From Enterococcus raffinosus (GTDB taxonomy: Bacteria > Bacillota > Bacilli > Lactobacillales > Enterococcaceae): 33,576 bases of DNA. The notes under the pieces were generated by a model. It had not been told where the DNA came from. It made no database searches and worked only from the letters and a program-made list of their open reading frames with translations. Position numbers and translations under genes: made by a program. This document shows, piece by piece, positions 26,283 to 33,576 of this stretch. Position 1 is the first letter of the stretch, and the number at the start of each line of letters is the position of its first letter. The DNA lies in the NCBI RefSeq assembly GCF_018917525.1, contig NZ_JAHLOS010000046.1, positions 1 through 33,576 on the forward strand. Reading direction: 5' to 3'.

Positions 26283-26891
26283 CTAATGGTCTATTTCAAT
26301 GCCTAAAATAGTCAGGTGTCCGTTACCGACTAATTTGATAACTAGTTTTGAAAGGCTGTCGGCACTCATAGTCGTATCGCTTGTAATCCACCAATGCAAG
26401 GTGCCCACGAAAATCGAAGTCATGTACTCGATGATAAAATCTAAAGGAACTTCAATATCATTCTCCGTAATTTTTAAACGCTTGAAGACATGGGAATATT
26501 TCTCGTTGAGGATATCTGCGACTTTTTTTCGCAGAATTTCGTTCCCTGAGGCGTCCATGATCGTTAAGAAGAATTTTCGGTTCGCTTGAATTTGTTCATA
26601 AATATTTTTTAACACCATTTCAATTTTTCGAACCTTCAAACGGTTTCCTTGAACGATCTGATCGGGATCAAGTACAGCCGTAAAGGCATCGATTGCTTGT
26701 TTAAAGATTTGATCATAGAGATCTTGTTTATCTTTAAAGTGTGCATAAAAGGTAGCTCGATTGATCATCGCTTCATCCGCAATTTCTTGAATGGTGATAT
26801 TGTCGTACCCTTTTGCTTCTACTAAACGAATAAATGCTTCCATAATCATTTTATTGGTTCGTTTAACCCGGAGGTCGATTTTTTTAGTCAT
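26283..26891 (-). CDS. TetR/AcrR-family regulator
   Basis: 202 residues. The N-terminal TetR HTH is clear (about 10-58: TNKMIMEAFIRLVEAKGYDNITIQEIADEAMINRATFYAHFKDKQDLYDQIF). The C-terminal ligand domain, ending in EYMTSIFVGTLHWWITSDTTMSADSLSKLVIKL, resembles the TetR_C_8 (DhaS-like) type. RBS AAAGGAT is 8 bases upstream. It is divergent from the large activase/reductase gene with 176 bases between them and is the obvious candidate to control that gene. Ligand unknown. Confidence 0.9.
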   Translation of the reverse strand: MTKKIDLRVKRTNKMIMEAFIRLVEAKGYDNITIQEIADEAMINRATFYAHFKDKQDLYDQIFKQAIDAFTAVLDPDQIVQGNRLKVRKIEMVLKNIYEQIQANRKFFLTIMDASGNEILRKKVADILNEKYSHVFKRLKITENDIEVPLDFIIEYMTSIFVGTLHWWITSDTTMSADSLSKLVIKLVGNGHLTILGIEIDH

Positions 26892-26964
26892 AATAAAATC
26901 CTTTCATTTTACAACAAATTCTCTAAGATTGTTGCTTATCACACGGATGAACTGGTTTTGGGTA

Positions 26965-27048
26965 TTGCATAACGTTCAAAATGTTTTTAGAATATACGTG
27001 AGTAGTATAACAAACACTTTGTAAGTTAATCAACATGTGTTGTTAAAA
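26965..27048 (+). promoter_or_regulatory. Promoter and possible TetR operator for the activase/reductase gene
   Basis: TTGCAT 26965-26970, 17-base spacer, TAGAAT 26988-26993 is a good sigma-A promoter. Just downstream, AACAAACAC 27009-27017 faces GTGTTGTT 27037-27044 as an imperfect inverted repeat; the minus strand also has an extended -10 (TGT-TATACT) there for the TetR gene. A repressor bound here would block both directions. The operator part is an inference. Confidence 0.55.
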
Positions 27049-27067
27049 ATGGAAGGTAGGAATAATT

Positions 27068-30000
27068 ATGACATTACGAGCGGGGATTGATGTTGGCTCT
27101 ACAACCGTCAAGTTGGTCATTTTGAATGAACAAAACGAAAGCTTATTTTCGAAGTATGAACGTCACTTTTCAGATGTGAAAACTGCCACAGAACGTGTGT
27201 TGCGAGAAGCCGAATCAATCATCGATAATCAAGAAATGTCGATGAGCATTACCGGGTCCGGCGGGATGGGTCTAGCAGATGTTTTAGAGATTCCGTTTGT
27301 CCAAGAGGTTATCGCGTGTACTCGTACCGTTGAGGAAATTATTCCTGAAACCGACGTAGCCATTGAGTTAGGTGGAGAAGACGCTAAGATCACGTTTTTT
27401 GAAGGCGCATTGGAACAACGTATGAATGGGAGTTGTGCGGGTGGTACGGGAGCATTCATTGACCAAATGGCTGTTTTATTGAAGACGGATGCAAATGGAG
27501 TCAATGAACTGGCTAAAAATTACAAAACGATTTATCCGATTGCTTCACGCTGTGGGGTTTTCGCTAAGACAGATGTACAGCCGCTTATTAATGAAGGAGC
27601 GGCAAAAGAAGATATTGCTGCGAGTATTTTTCAAGCAGTCGTTAATCAAACAATCGCTGGCTTAGCAGCTGGTCGTAAAATAAAAGGAAACATTGCTTTT
27701 CTAGGTGGACCGCTATTCTTCATGTCTGAATTGCGTCAACGATTTATCGAAACGTTAAATATCGCGCCGGAAAATGTCATCTTTCCTGAAAATCCTCAAC
27801 TCTTTGTAGCGATGGGGGCGGCTTTTTATTCAGAGGAAGCAGAAGTAACCACGTTGAAAGAATTGCTGCATCGTCTAACGACAGCCGAAGAGGGACACCT
27901 GTCTCCATCAGATACGTTAGAGCCATTATTTGAGGGAGAAGCCGATCTAGCAGACTTTCGAATGCGTCACGGACAAGCACAAGCACAAGAAAAGAGCTTG
28001 TCTGATCATGAAGGAGTGGCCTTTTTAGGAATTGATGCTGGATCAACCACGACCAAAGTTGCTTTGATCGATGATAGCGGTAATTTAATGTATTCCTTTT
28101 ATGGGAATAACCAAGGACAACCTTTGGAAACAACGATGACTGTGCTGAAGGACTTATATAGAAAATTGCCTGAAAATGTCTTTATCGGGAAGGCGGCAGT
28201 GACGGGATACGGGGAGCAATTGATTAAAAACGCGTTGAAAATCGATATTGGTGAAGTGGAAACCATGGCCCATTATAAAGCGGCCAACCATTTTCAACCA
28301 GGGGTTGATTTCATCTTGGACATTGGCGGACAGGACATGAAGGCGATGACGATCAAGGATGGCGCGTTGTCTTCCATTCAATTGAATGAAGCTTGTTCGT
28401 CAGGCTGTGGTTCGTTTATCGAAACATTTGCCAAATCATTGAATTACAATGTTGAGGATTTTGCGAAAGCGGCGCTGAAATCGCAGGCTCCTGTTGATTT
28501 AGGCTCACGTTGTACCGTATTTATGAACTCTAAAGTAAAACAAGTTCAAAAAGAAGGTGCCTCAGTCGGGGATATTTCTGCGGGCTTGTCCTACTCTGTA
28601 ATTAAAAATGCGATTTATAAAGTTATTAAGGTTCGTCGCCCAGAAGAGCTTGGCGAAAAAATCGTCTGTCAGGGTGGAACATTCTACAATGAAGCTGTCT
28701 TGCGGGCTTTTGAAATGGTCACCGGCCGTGAGGTTGTTCGACCATCGATCGCTGGCCTAATGGGAGCTTTTGGCGCAGCCTTGATTGCTTTAGAAAATTA
28801 CGAAGCTGGTGAAGAAACGGAGACGCTATCTTTAGCAGAAATTGATAACTTCACCGCTGAAAAAGAATTTACCCACTGCGGTTTATGTGAAAATAATTGT
28901 ATGATGACAGTCACGTTGTTCTCAGATGGCCGTCAATTTATTACCGGAAATCGTTGCGAACGCGGTGCACGAATCAAGATTAAGCGGGAAGATAAGAAAG
29001 TCAATCTAATCGATTATAAATATCGTCGTTTGTTCAAGTATCGTCCATTACGTAAAAAGGAAGCGGTTCGTGGTGAAATTGGTATCCCACGCGTTTTGAA
29101 TATGTATGAAAATTATCCATTATGGCATACTTTTTTCAGTGATTTAGGTTTCCGAGTGACATTATCACCCCGGTCTAACAAAGAATTATATGAACAAGGA
29201 ATGGAAACAATTCCAAGTGATACGGCTTGCTATCCGGCAAAAATCGCTCACGGACACATTCAAGCTTTGATTGATAGTGGCGTACCGATGATTTTCTATC
29301 CGGGCGTGGTATTTGAACGAGAAGAGTCAAAAGAAGCAGATAATCATTTTAACTGTCCGATCGTTCAAAGCTATCCCGATGTTATCCGCAACAATGTCGA
29401 TGATATTCGTGAAGGAAAAGTGGATTATCGTAATCCATATTTGAATTTAGGCAATGAGGCTTCGGTCGCCAAAGTTTTGGGACGCTGTTTCCAAGATTTG
29501 GGGATTACTCAAACAGAAATTGATCAAGCCTTGCATCATGCTTATGAAGAATTAGAGAACTTTAAAGAAGATATTCGTCAAAAAGGGGAAGAAACGCTCC
29601 TGATGCTCAATCAAAAAGGGGAACGTGGGGTAGTTCTTTCTGGACGTCCGTATCATTTGGACCCTGAGATCAATCATGGGATCGCTGAAGTGATTACCCA
29701 AGAAGGCTTCCATGTGTTAACGGAAGATAGTGTGTCTCATTTGAGTGATGTCGGCAACCTTCGGGTAGTTAATCAGTGGGTCTATCATTCTCGCTTGTAT
29801 GCAGCGGCACGTGTCGTAGCAAAATCGAAAAATTTAGAGCTAGTACAATTAAATTCATTTGGTTGCGGGCTTGACGCGGTAACCACGGACCAAGTTGAAG
29901 AAATCATGGATCAGTATGGCAAGATTTATACCGTCTTGAAAATTGATGAAGGTTCGAATCTGGGAGCTATCAGAATTCGTTTGCGTTCATTAAAAGCAGC

Positions 30001-31309
30001 TGTCAACGAACGAGATAAATCGAATTTCGAACCAACGAAACGCTTCGAAGAGCCAGAAAAAATTGTCTTCACGAAAGAAATGCGTAAGAAACATACCCTA
30101 TTATTACCAATGCTCAGTCCAATCCATCAATCAGGACTGTTTGACATCGCGTTGGAGGCTTCGGGCTATAATGTCGTTTGCTTGCCAGCGATGGATCGTG
30201 AAGCCATCAATGTCGGGTTGAAGTTCGTTAACAATGATTCCTGTTACCCAGCGATCATTTCAATCGGTCAATTAGTCGAAGCGCTGCAAAGTGGTGAATA
30301 CGATGTAAACAATACGAGTGTGATGATGAGCCAAACCGGTGGTGGGTGTCGTGCGACGAACTACATCCCGTTATTGCGAAAAGCATTAAATGATGCTGGC
30401 TTCCCACAGGTCCCAGTTGTCTCTGTTTCTCTTGGGAATAAAGGGGTAGAAAGCAATCCCGGTTTCAAATTTACACTGCCAATGTTAAAACGGATCGTTG
30501 TGGCGATTTTATATGGTGATTTATTTGAACGTGTGGTTTATCGAACACGTCCATATGAATTGGAAAAAGGACAGATCGATGCGCTGCATGAGGAATGGTT
30601 GAAAAAAGTCGAAGGAAATGTTCGAAACGGCTCATTGACGCAGTTCAATCGTAATATGAAAAAAATCATTAAGGATTTTGATACGGTTCCAATCTCTAAT
30701 GAGGTTAAACCAAAAGTTGGTGTTGTAGGCGAAATCCTAGTGAAATATTCACCAACAGCGAATAATGATATCGTTCGATTGCTCGAAGCAGAAGGTGCTG
30801 AGGCAGTTGTTCCAGACTTAATTGGGTTTATGAACTATTCTCTATATAATCAAATTTGGAAATACGACAATATGGGAATGCCGAAGAAGAATAAAAATCT
30901 GGCAGAAATGGCAATCAAATTGATTGAAGTCGTAGAAAAACCGATGGACAAAGCCTTACGTGCTTCGGAACGTTTCACCGGGATTCATTCGATCTATCAA
31001 TTGGCGGAAGATGCCAGCAAGATTCTTTCCATTGGTAATCATACCGGTGAAGGCTGGTTCTTAACAGGTGAGATGATTGATCTGTTGAAAACAGGGGTAA
31101 ACAATATTGTTTGTATGCAACCGTTTGGCTGCTTACCGAACCATGTCGTGGGAAAAGGCGTTATTAAAGAATTACGTCATCAATATCCAAAATCAAATAT
31201 TGCCGCGATCGATTACGATCCAGGGGTTTCAATCGTAAACCAATTAAATCGGATTCGTTTAATGATGGCAACGGCCAACAAACAATTAAAAGAAGAAGTT
31301 AAAAGTTAA
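27068..31309 (+). CDS. 2-hydroxyacyl-CoA dehydratase activase/reductase-type fusion protein
   Basis: 1413 residues. Two activase domains of the BcrA/BadF/HgdC ATPase type come first. Domain 1 (about 4-260) has [10 protein letters not shown] at 6-15 and cluster cysteines C123 ([11 protein letters not shown]) and C162 (SRCGVF); domain 2 (about 318-580) has [10 protein letters not shown] at 321-330 with C443 and C482. Both pairs are 39 apart, like C127/C166 of HgdC. Next is C604-x2-C607-x3-C611-x18-C630, then two reductase-like halves (DUF2229 and dehydratase type): C721 (ACYPAK), C763, C933 (FGCGLDA) and C1059 (SCYPAI), C1094 (GGGCRA), C1355 (FGCLPNH). So it carries its own ATP-driven electron-delivering unit and a low-potential reductase unit. 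Substrate unknown; a double-cubane cluster reductase is an alternative to a dehydratase. Likely oxygen-sensitive. Single gene with its own terminator. Confidence 0.85.
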   Translation: MTLRAGIDVGSTTVKLVILNEQNESLFSKYERHFSDVKTATERVLREAESIIDNQEMSMSITGSGGMGLADVLEIPFVQEVIACTRTVEEIIPETDVAIELGGEDAKITFFEGALEQRMNGSCAGGTGAFIDQMAVLLKTDANGVNELAKNYKTIYPIASRCGVFAKTDVQPLINEGAAKEDIAASIFQAVVNQTIAGLAAGRKIKGNIAFLGGPLFFMSELRQRFIETLNIAPENVIFPENPQLFVAMGAAFYSEEAEVTTLKELLHRLTTAEEGHLSPSDTLEPLFEGEADLADFRMRHGQAQAQEKSLSDHEGVAFLGIDAGSTTTKVALIDDSGNLMYSFYGNNQGQPLETTMTVLKDLYRKLPENVFIGKAAVTGYGEQLIKNALKIDIGEVETMAHYKAANHFQPGVDFILDIGGQDMKAMTIKDGALSSIQLNEACSSGCGSFIETFAKSLNYNVEDFAKAALKSQAPVDLGSRCTVFMNSKVKQVQKEGASVGDISAGLSYSVIKNAIYKVIKVRRPEELGEKIVCQGGTFYNEAVLRAFEMVTGREVVRPSIAGLMGAFGAALIALENYEAGEETETLSLAEIDNFTAEKEFTHCGLCENNCMMTVTLFSDGRQFITGNRCERGARIKIKREDKKVNLIDYKYRRLFKYRPLRKKEAVRGEIGIPRVLNMYENYPLWHTFFSDLGFRVTLSPRSNKELYEQGMETIPSDTACYPAKIAHGHIQALIDSGVPMIFYPGVVFEREESKEADNHFNCPIVQSYPDVIRNNVDDIREGKVDYRNPYLNLGNEASVAKVLGRCFQDLGITQTEIDQALHHAYEELENFKEDIRQKGEETLLMLNQKGERGVVLSGRPYHLDPEINHGIAEVITQEGFHVLTEDSVSHLSDVGNLRVVNQWVYHSRLYAAARVVAKSKNLELVQLNSFGCGLDAVTTDQVEEIMDQYGKIYTVLKIDEGSNLGAIRIRLRSLKAAVNERDKSNFEPTKRFEEPEKIVFTKEMRKKHTLLLPMLSPIHQSGLFDIALEASGYNVVCLPAMDREAINVGLKFVNNDSCYPAIISIGQLVEALQSGEYDVNNTSVMMSQTGGGCRATNYIPLLRKALNDAGFPQVPVVSVSLGNKGVESNPGFKFTLPMLKRIVVAILYGDLFERVVYRTRPYELEKGQIDALHEEWLKKVEGNVRNGSLTQFNRNMKKIIKDFDTVPISNEVKPKVGVVGEILVKYSPTANNDIVRLLEAEGAEAVVPDLIGFMNYSLYNQIWKYDNMGMPKKNKNLAEMAIKLIEVVEKPMDKALRASERFTGIHSIYQLAEDASKILSIGNHTGEGWFLTGEMIDLLKTGVNNIVCMQPFGCLPNHVVGKGVIKELRHQYPKSNIAAIDYDPGVSIVNQLNRIRLMMATANKQLKEEVKS

Positions 31310-31314
31310 TGGAA

Positions 31315-31348
31315 AGAGTAGACCAATTAAATCTGGTCTACTCTTTTT
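31315..31348 (+). terminator. Terminator of the activase/reductase gene
   Basis: AGAGTAGACCA 31315-31325 pairs perfectly with TGGTCTACTCT 31334-31344, followed by TTTTT. It starts 5 bases after the stop codon. Confidence 0.93.
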
Positions 31349-31604
31349 GCGAGCTTTTCTTTGTGCTTCAGCAGGATTGGAAAAAACGTTCGGCTACGAA
31401 ACTAAGTTTATTTTTTCCTATCTTGGGAAAAATAGCTTCTATCCAAAGAGTTAGCTGTAATCGGCAATTCTGTTGATAAGAATAGATTAAATTAAGCTTA
31501 CAAATGCTCAATAAAAGCTCTCTATTCTTTTGGGAATTCTAAAAACAGCCTAAAAATGATCCATAGAATAAGGGGAGGCAAATGTAAGATAAAAAGGATT
31601 ATTG
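31349..31604 (+). other. Intergenic stretch without a supportable gene
   Basis: AT-rich. It holds a small hairpin, TTTTTCC 31412-31418 with GGAAAAA 31426-31432, and an isolated strong ribosome-site sequence GGGGAGG at 31572-31578 followed by ATG at 31582 and immediately TAA. No open frame of useful length with a ribosome site was found on either strand. Confidence 0.5.
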
Positions 31605-31633
31605 TTGTACATTAGGTATATACCAGTTATAAT
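31605..31633 (+). promoter_or_regulatory. Promoter of the GntR gene with an internal operator palindrome
   Basis: TTGTAC 31605-31610, 17-base spacer, consensus TATAAT 31628-31633. The perfect palindrome GGTATATACC at 31615-31624 sits in the spacer. HutC-type GntR regulators bind GT-N-TA-N-AC-like palindromes, so the gene is probably autorepressed. Confidence 0.75.
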
Positions 31634-31664
31634 AAGAGTAGAAAATTTGAACGGGGTGATGGAC

Positions 31665-32369
31665 ATGGCGAATCAAGTGCCAGTTTATATTCAAATACAT
31701 GATCAGCTAAAACATGAAATTGAAAACGGTGTATGGAAGGTGGGGGCGCGTTTACCTTCTGAACGGGAGTTATCGTTAAGATTTGGCGTCAGTCGAATGA
31801 CTCTTCGTCAGGCGATCCAAACGCTTTCTGATGAGGGGATTTTGGAACGGAAGATCGGCTCAGGAACTTATGTAGCAAGTCGAAAGGTCCAAGAAAAAAT
31901 GACTGGGACAACGAGTTTCACTGATATTATGGAGTCTCAAGGGAAAACGCCTTCTAGCAAAACCATTTCTTTCTTCCACTCGCGAGCAAGCTCCAGCGAA
32001 GCAGAAAAATTAGGTTTAGAAAAAGGCGAACAAGTTTTACGAATGGAACGGATTCGCTACGCGGACGACTTGCCAATTTGTTTTGAAGTTGCGAGTATTC
32101 CTGCTAAATTAATTGAAGGCTTCAGTAAAGAAGAAATCACAGAATCGTTTTACCACAGTCTACAAGAAAAAGGCTTTGAAATCGGACGCGCCAATCAGAC
32201 AGTTTCGGCAACACTAGCTTCGGAACAAATCGCTGAATATTTGGCGGTGAAACGTGGAGATGCGATTCTAAGATTGCGGCAGGTGTCCTATTTGGCTGAT
32301 GAGCATCCCTTCGAGTATGTCCGTACTCAGTATGTCGGCAGTCGCTTTGAATTCTATTTAGAAAAATAA
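31665..32369 (+). CDS. GntR-family regulator, HutC subfamily (UTRA domain)
   Basis: 234 residues from ATG 31665, with GGGGTG 6 bases upstream; longer in-frame starts would begin inside the promoter. Winged helix at about 5-72 (YIQIHDQLKHEIENGVWKVGARLPSERELSLRFGVSRMTLRQAIQTLSDEGILERKIGSGTYV), then a UTRA ligand domain (about 92-230) with LRMERIRYADDLPICFEVASIP and the ending RTQYVGSRFEFYLEK. Such proteins often respond to sugar phosphates or amino sugars, but there is no adjacent metabolic operon, so the ligand and the targets elsewhere are open. It converges on yigZ with nine bases between the stops. Confidence 0.92.
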   Translation: MANQVPVYIQIHDQLKHEIENGVWKVGARLPSERELSLRFGVSRMTLRQAIQTLSDEGILERKIGSGTYVASRKVQEKMTGTTSFTDIMESQGKTPSSKTISFFHSRASSSEAEKLGLEKGEQVLRMERIRYADDLPICFEVASIPAKLIEGFSKEEITESFYHSLQEKGFEIGRANQTVSATLASEQIAEYLAVKRGDAILRLRQVSYLADEHPFEYVRTQYVGSRFEFYLEK

Positions 32370-32378
32370 TCCAAGCGA

Positions 32379-33020
32379 CTAGGCCTCTTGGATCAATTGT
32401 TCATGATAAGTCACTTCGCCAGTAGTAAAGCTCACTTGACCATTCAGCAAATCAGTAACCTGAGCTTCGAAATCATCAACTTGATTCTCATCTACCATGC
32501 AAGTGACAACCACTCGATCGGTGAATTGAGTATCTTTGACAGCAAGATTCTCGCTGGCAATAAAATTCTCCATCTTTCCCCAATTCGGGTAGTCAAGCTG
32601 GACGAAGACTTCTTGCTGTAGCCTGCCCTCAACAATTCCTGTATGGACAATTGCCTGAGCAACAGAGCCGGAATATGCACGGATCAATCCGCCAGCACCA
32701 AGCTTTGTTCCGCCAAAATAGCGGGTGACAACGGCACAGATATTGATTAAGTCATTTTTTTTCAATACTTCTAGCATGGGGACGCCGGCAGTTCCGCTGG
32801 GTTCCCCATCGTCTGAAGAACGCTGGATCTCATGATGATCACCTAGAACAAAGGCACTGCAATTATGATTTGCCTTCCAATGTTCCTTTTTTATTTGTTG
32901 AATAAAATCCTTTGCTTCTTCTTCAGAGTCAATGCGTTTTAAGAAGCAAATAAATCTCGATTTTTTAATCTCTATTTCGTGTTGGTTGTCTTCTTTGATG
33001 GTTCGATATTTTTGCAGCAT
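32379..33020 (-). CDS. YigZ/YvyE IMPACT-family protein
   Basis: 213 residues. The N-terminal UPF0029 domain (about 15-125) has the motifs SRFICFLKRI, SDDGEPSGTAGVPMLEVL and VVTRYFGGTKLGAGGLIRAYS; the C-terminal DUF1949 ferredoxin-like domain is at about 140-200. The family is linked to translation control in eukaryotes (IMPACT) and its bacterial role is unclear. RBS GTGAGG is upstream. In other Firmicutes it is often near comF; no competence gene is seen here. Confidence 0.93.
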   Translation of the reverse strand: MLQKYRTIKEDNQHEIEIKKSRFICFLKRIDSEEEAKDFIQQIKKEHWKANHNCSAFVLGDHHEIQRSSDDGEPSGTAGVPMLEVLKKNDLINICAVVTRYFGGTKLGAGGLIRAYSGSVAQAIVHTGIVEGRLQQEVFVQLDYPNWGKMENFIASENLAVKDTQFTDRVVVTCMVDENQVDDFEAQVTDLLNGQVSFTTGEVTYHEQLIQEA

Positions 33021-33051
33021 GTTTTTGCCTCACTTTAGTTTTCTCTATTCT

Positions 33052-33081
33052 AGTATAGAAGAAAAGCAGGAGGGGTTTCAA
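33052..33081 (-). promoter_or_regulatory. Promoter of the YigZ-family gene
   Basis: On the minus strand TTGAAA (33076-33081), 18-base spacer, TATACT (33052-33057), about 32 bases before the start. Confidence 0.7.
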
Positions 33082-33131
33082 CTAAAGGCTGCTTTGTCTG
33101 TATGATTTTTGTTTGAAGGTGAGGGATGAGC

Positions 33132-33413
33132 ATGACACGTGCAAAAAAATATGACAGCATTACTCATTATTTAAAAAATAATAATGGCTCCCAAGTCACG
33201 TTGACCTTTACACAATTTGACGAGCTGTTATTTCCTCGCAGCGGATTGCCTCAAACCGCGCGCCAAGATTCAGATTGGTGGGCGAATGATTATCGTCATC
33301 CGGAAAAAGGTGCCTACGGTTGGTTAAATGCGAATTACGAAGTGGTTCAGGTAAATCTCGACAAGGAATACGTGGTTTTTAATAAATTAGTAAAATCAAG
33401 TTGGTTAATTTAA
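33132..33413 (+). CDS. Small conserved protein with WWAND motif (possibly DUF7662-like)
   Basis: 93 residues from ATG 33132, which fits GAGG at 7 bases; ATG 33126 (two residues longer) is possible but close to the ribosome site. The sequence KYDSITHYLKNNNGSQVTLTF, LPQTARQDSDWWAND and GWLNANYEVVQVNLDKEYVVF suggests a small strand-helix fold with conserved tryptophans. It resembles DUF7662-type proteins from memory, but this is weak. No membrane segment. Divergent from the YigZ-family gene; followed by a strong terminator. Confidence 0.65.
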   Translation: MTRAKKYDSITHYLKNNNGSQVTLTFTQFDELLFPRSGLPQTARQDSDWWANDYRHPEKGAYGWLNANYEVVQVNLDKEYVVFNKLVKSSWLI

Positions 33414-33484
33414 CTTTTTGTGAAAAACAGCCAGATAAAAAGTGCGGCAAGTAATTGCAATGTCATTAACTTAAGCATATTGAC

Positions 33485-33545
33485 AAATAATCCGTAGTAC
33501 TGGTGGAAGAATTGTTCTTCTCCAGTGCTACGGATTTGTCTTTTA
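33485..33545 (+). terminator. Long-stem terminator
   Basis: AATCCGTAG 33489-33497 and ACTGG 33499-33503 pair with CCAGT 33522-33526 and CTACGGATT 33528-33536, with GAAGAA/TTCTTC-type pairing continuing toward a short loop; one G-U pair and few mismatches in about 22 bp. It is followed by TGTCTTTT. The last 30 bases of the window show nothing further. Confidence 0.8.
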
Positions 33546-33576
33546 TTCGCTCGATGGCACGTCTAAATAAGCGATT

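Overview
The window looks like a chromosomal segment of a low-GC Gram-positive coccus, most likely Enterococcus or a close Enterococcaceae relative. The reasons are the secG-esterase-rnr-smpB order, the eight-gene F1Fo ATPase operon followed further on by DUF1146-murA-epuA-yidD, strong AGGAGG-type ribosome binding sites, and sigma-A/CodY/CcpA-type control sites. The species cannot be fixed from the sequence alone. Almost everything is vertically inherited housekeeping content; the accessory material is an IS1182-type transposase at the left edge, a small-protein cluster between atpC and murA, and a tandem repeat array in front of epuA.

Layout. 1-705: 5' part of an IS1182-family transposase (minus strand) next to a strong terminator hairpin. 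848-2373: hexapeptide-repeat (gamma carbonic anhydrase-like) protein, a small unknown, a mono-cluster ferredoxin and a YjdJ-type acetyltransferase. 2455-6492: secG, an esterase, RNase R and SmpB (protein export, RNA decay, ribosome rescue). 6780-13239: atpBEFHAGDC with structured leader and intercistronic RNA. 13453-15020 (minus strand): four small genes with DUF1659 and DUF2922 domains and two unknown parts. 15082-15606: a dense inverted/direct repeat region, a plus-strand promoter, and a reading frame broken by one amber codon. 15741-18514: DUF1146, murA, three 153-bp direct repeats, epuA, yidD. 18830-24208: the branched-chain amino acid ABC transporter livJHMGF plus a CBS-CBS-ACT protein, behind a promoter with a near-perfect CodY box and a near-perfect cre site. 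24283-24788: DUF2969 gene and tRNA-Tyr/tRNA-Gln. 24849-26204: an XRE regulator fused to a strictly periodic glycine-pentad membrane domain, and a 56-residue protein. 26283-31309: a TetR regulator divergent from a 1413-residue 2-hydroxyacyl-CoA dehydratase activase/reductase fusion. 31605-33544: a GntR/HutC regulator with a palindrome in its own promoter, a YigZ/IMPACT protein, and a small unknown.

The parts most worth following up are the DUF1659/DUF2922 small-protein operon with its repeat-rich divergent control region and the amber-split reading frame beside it; the all-in-one activase/reductase iron-sulfur protein under TetR control; the HTH plus 19-glycine pentad membrane regulator; and the 153-bp triplicated leader of epuA. 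All names come from recognising motifs by eye; no database search was possible.
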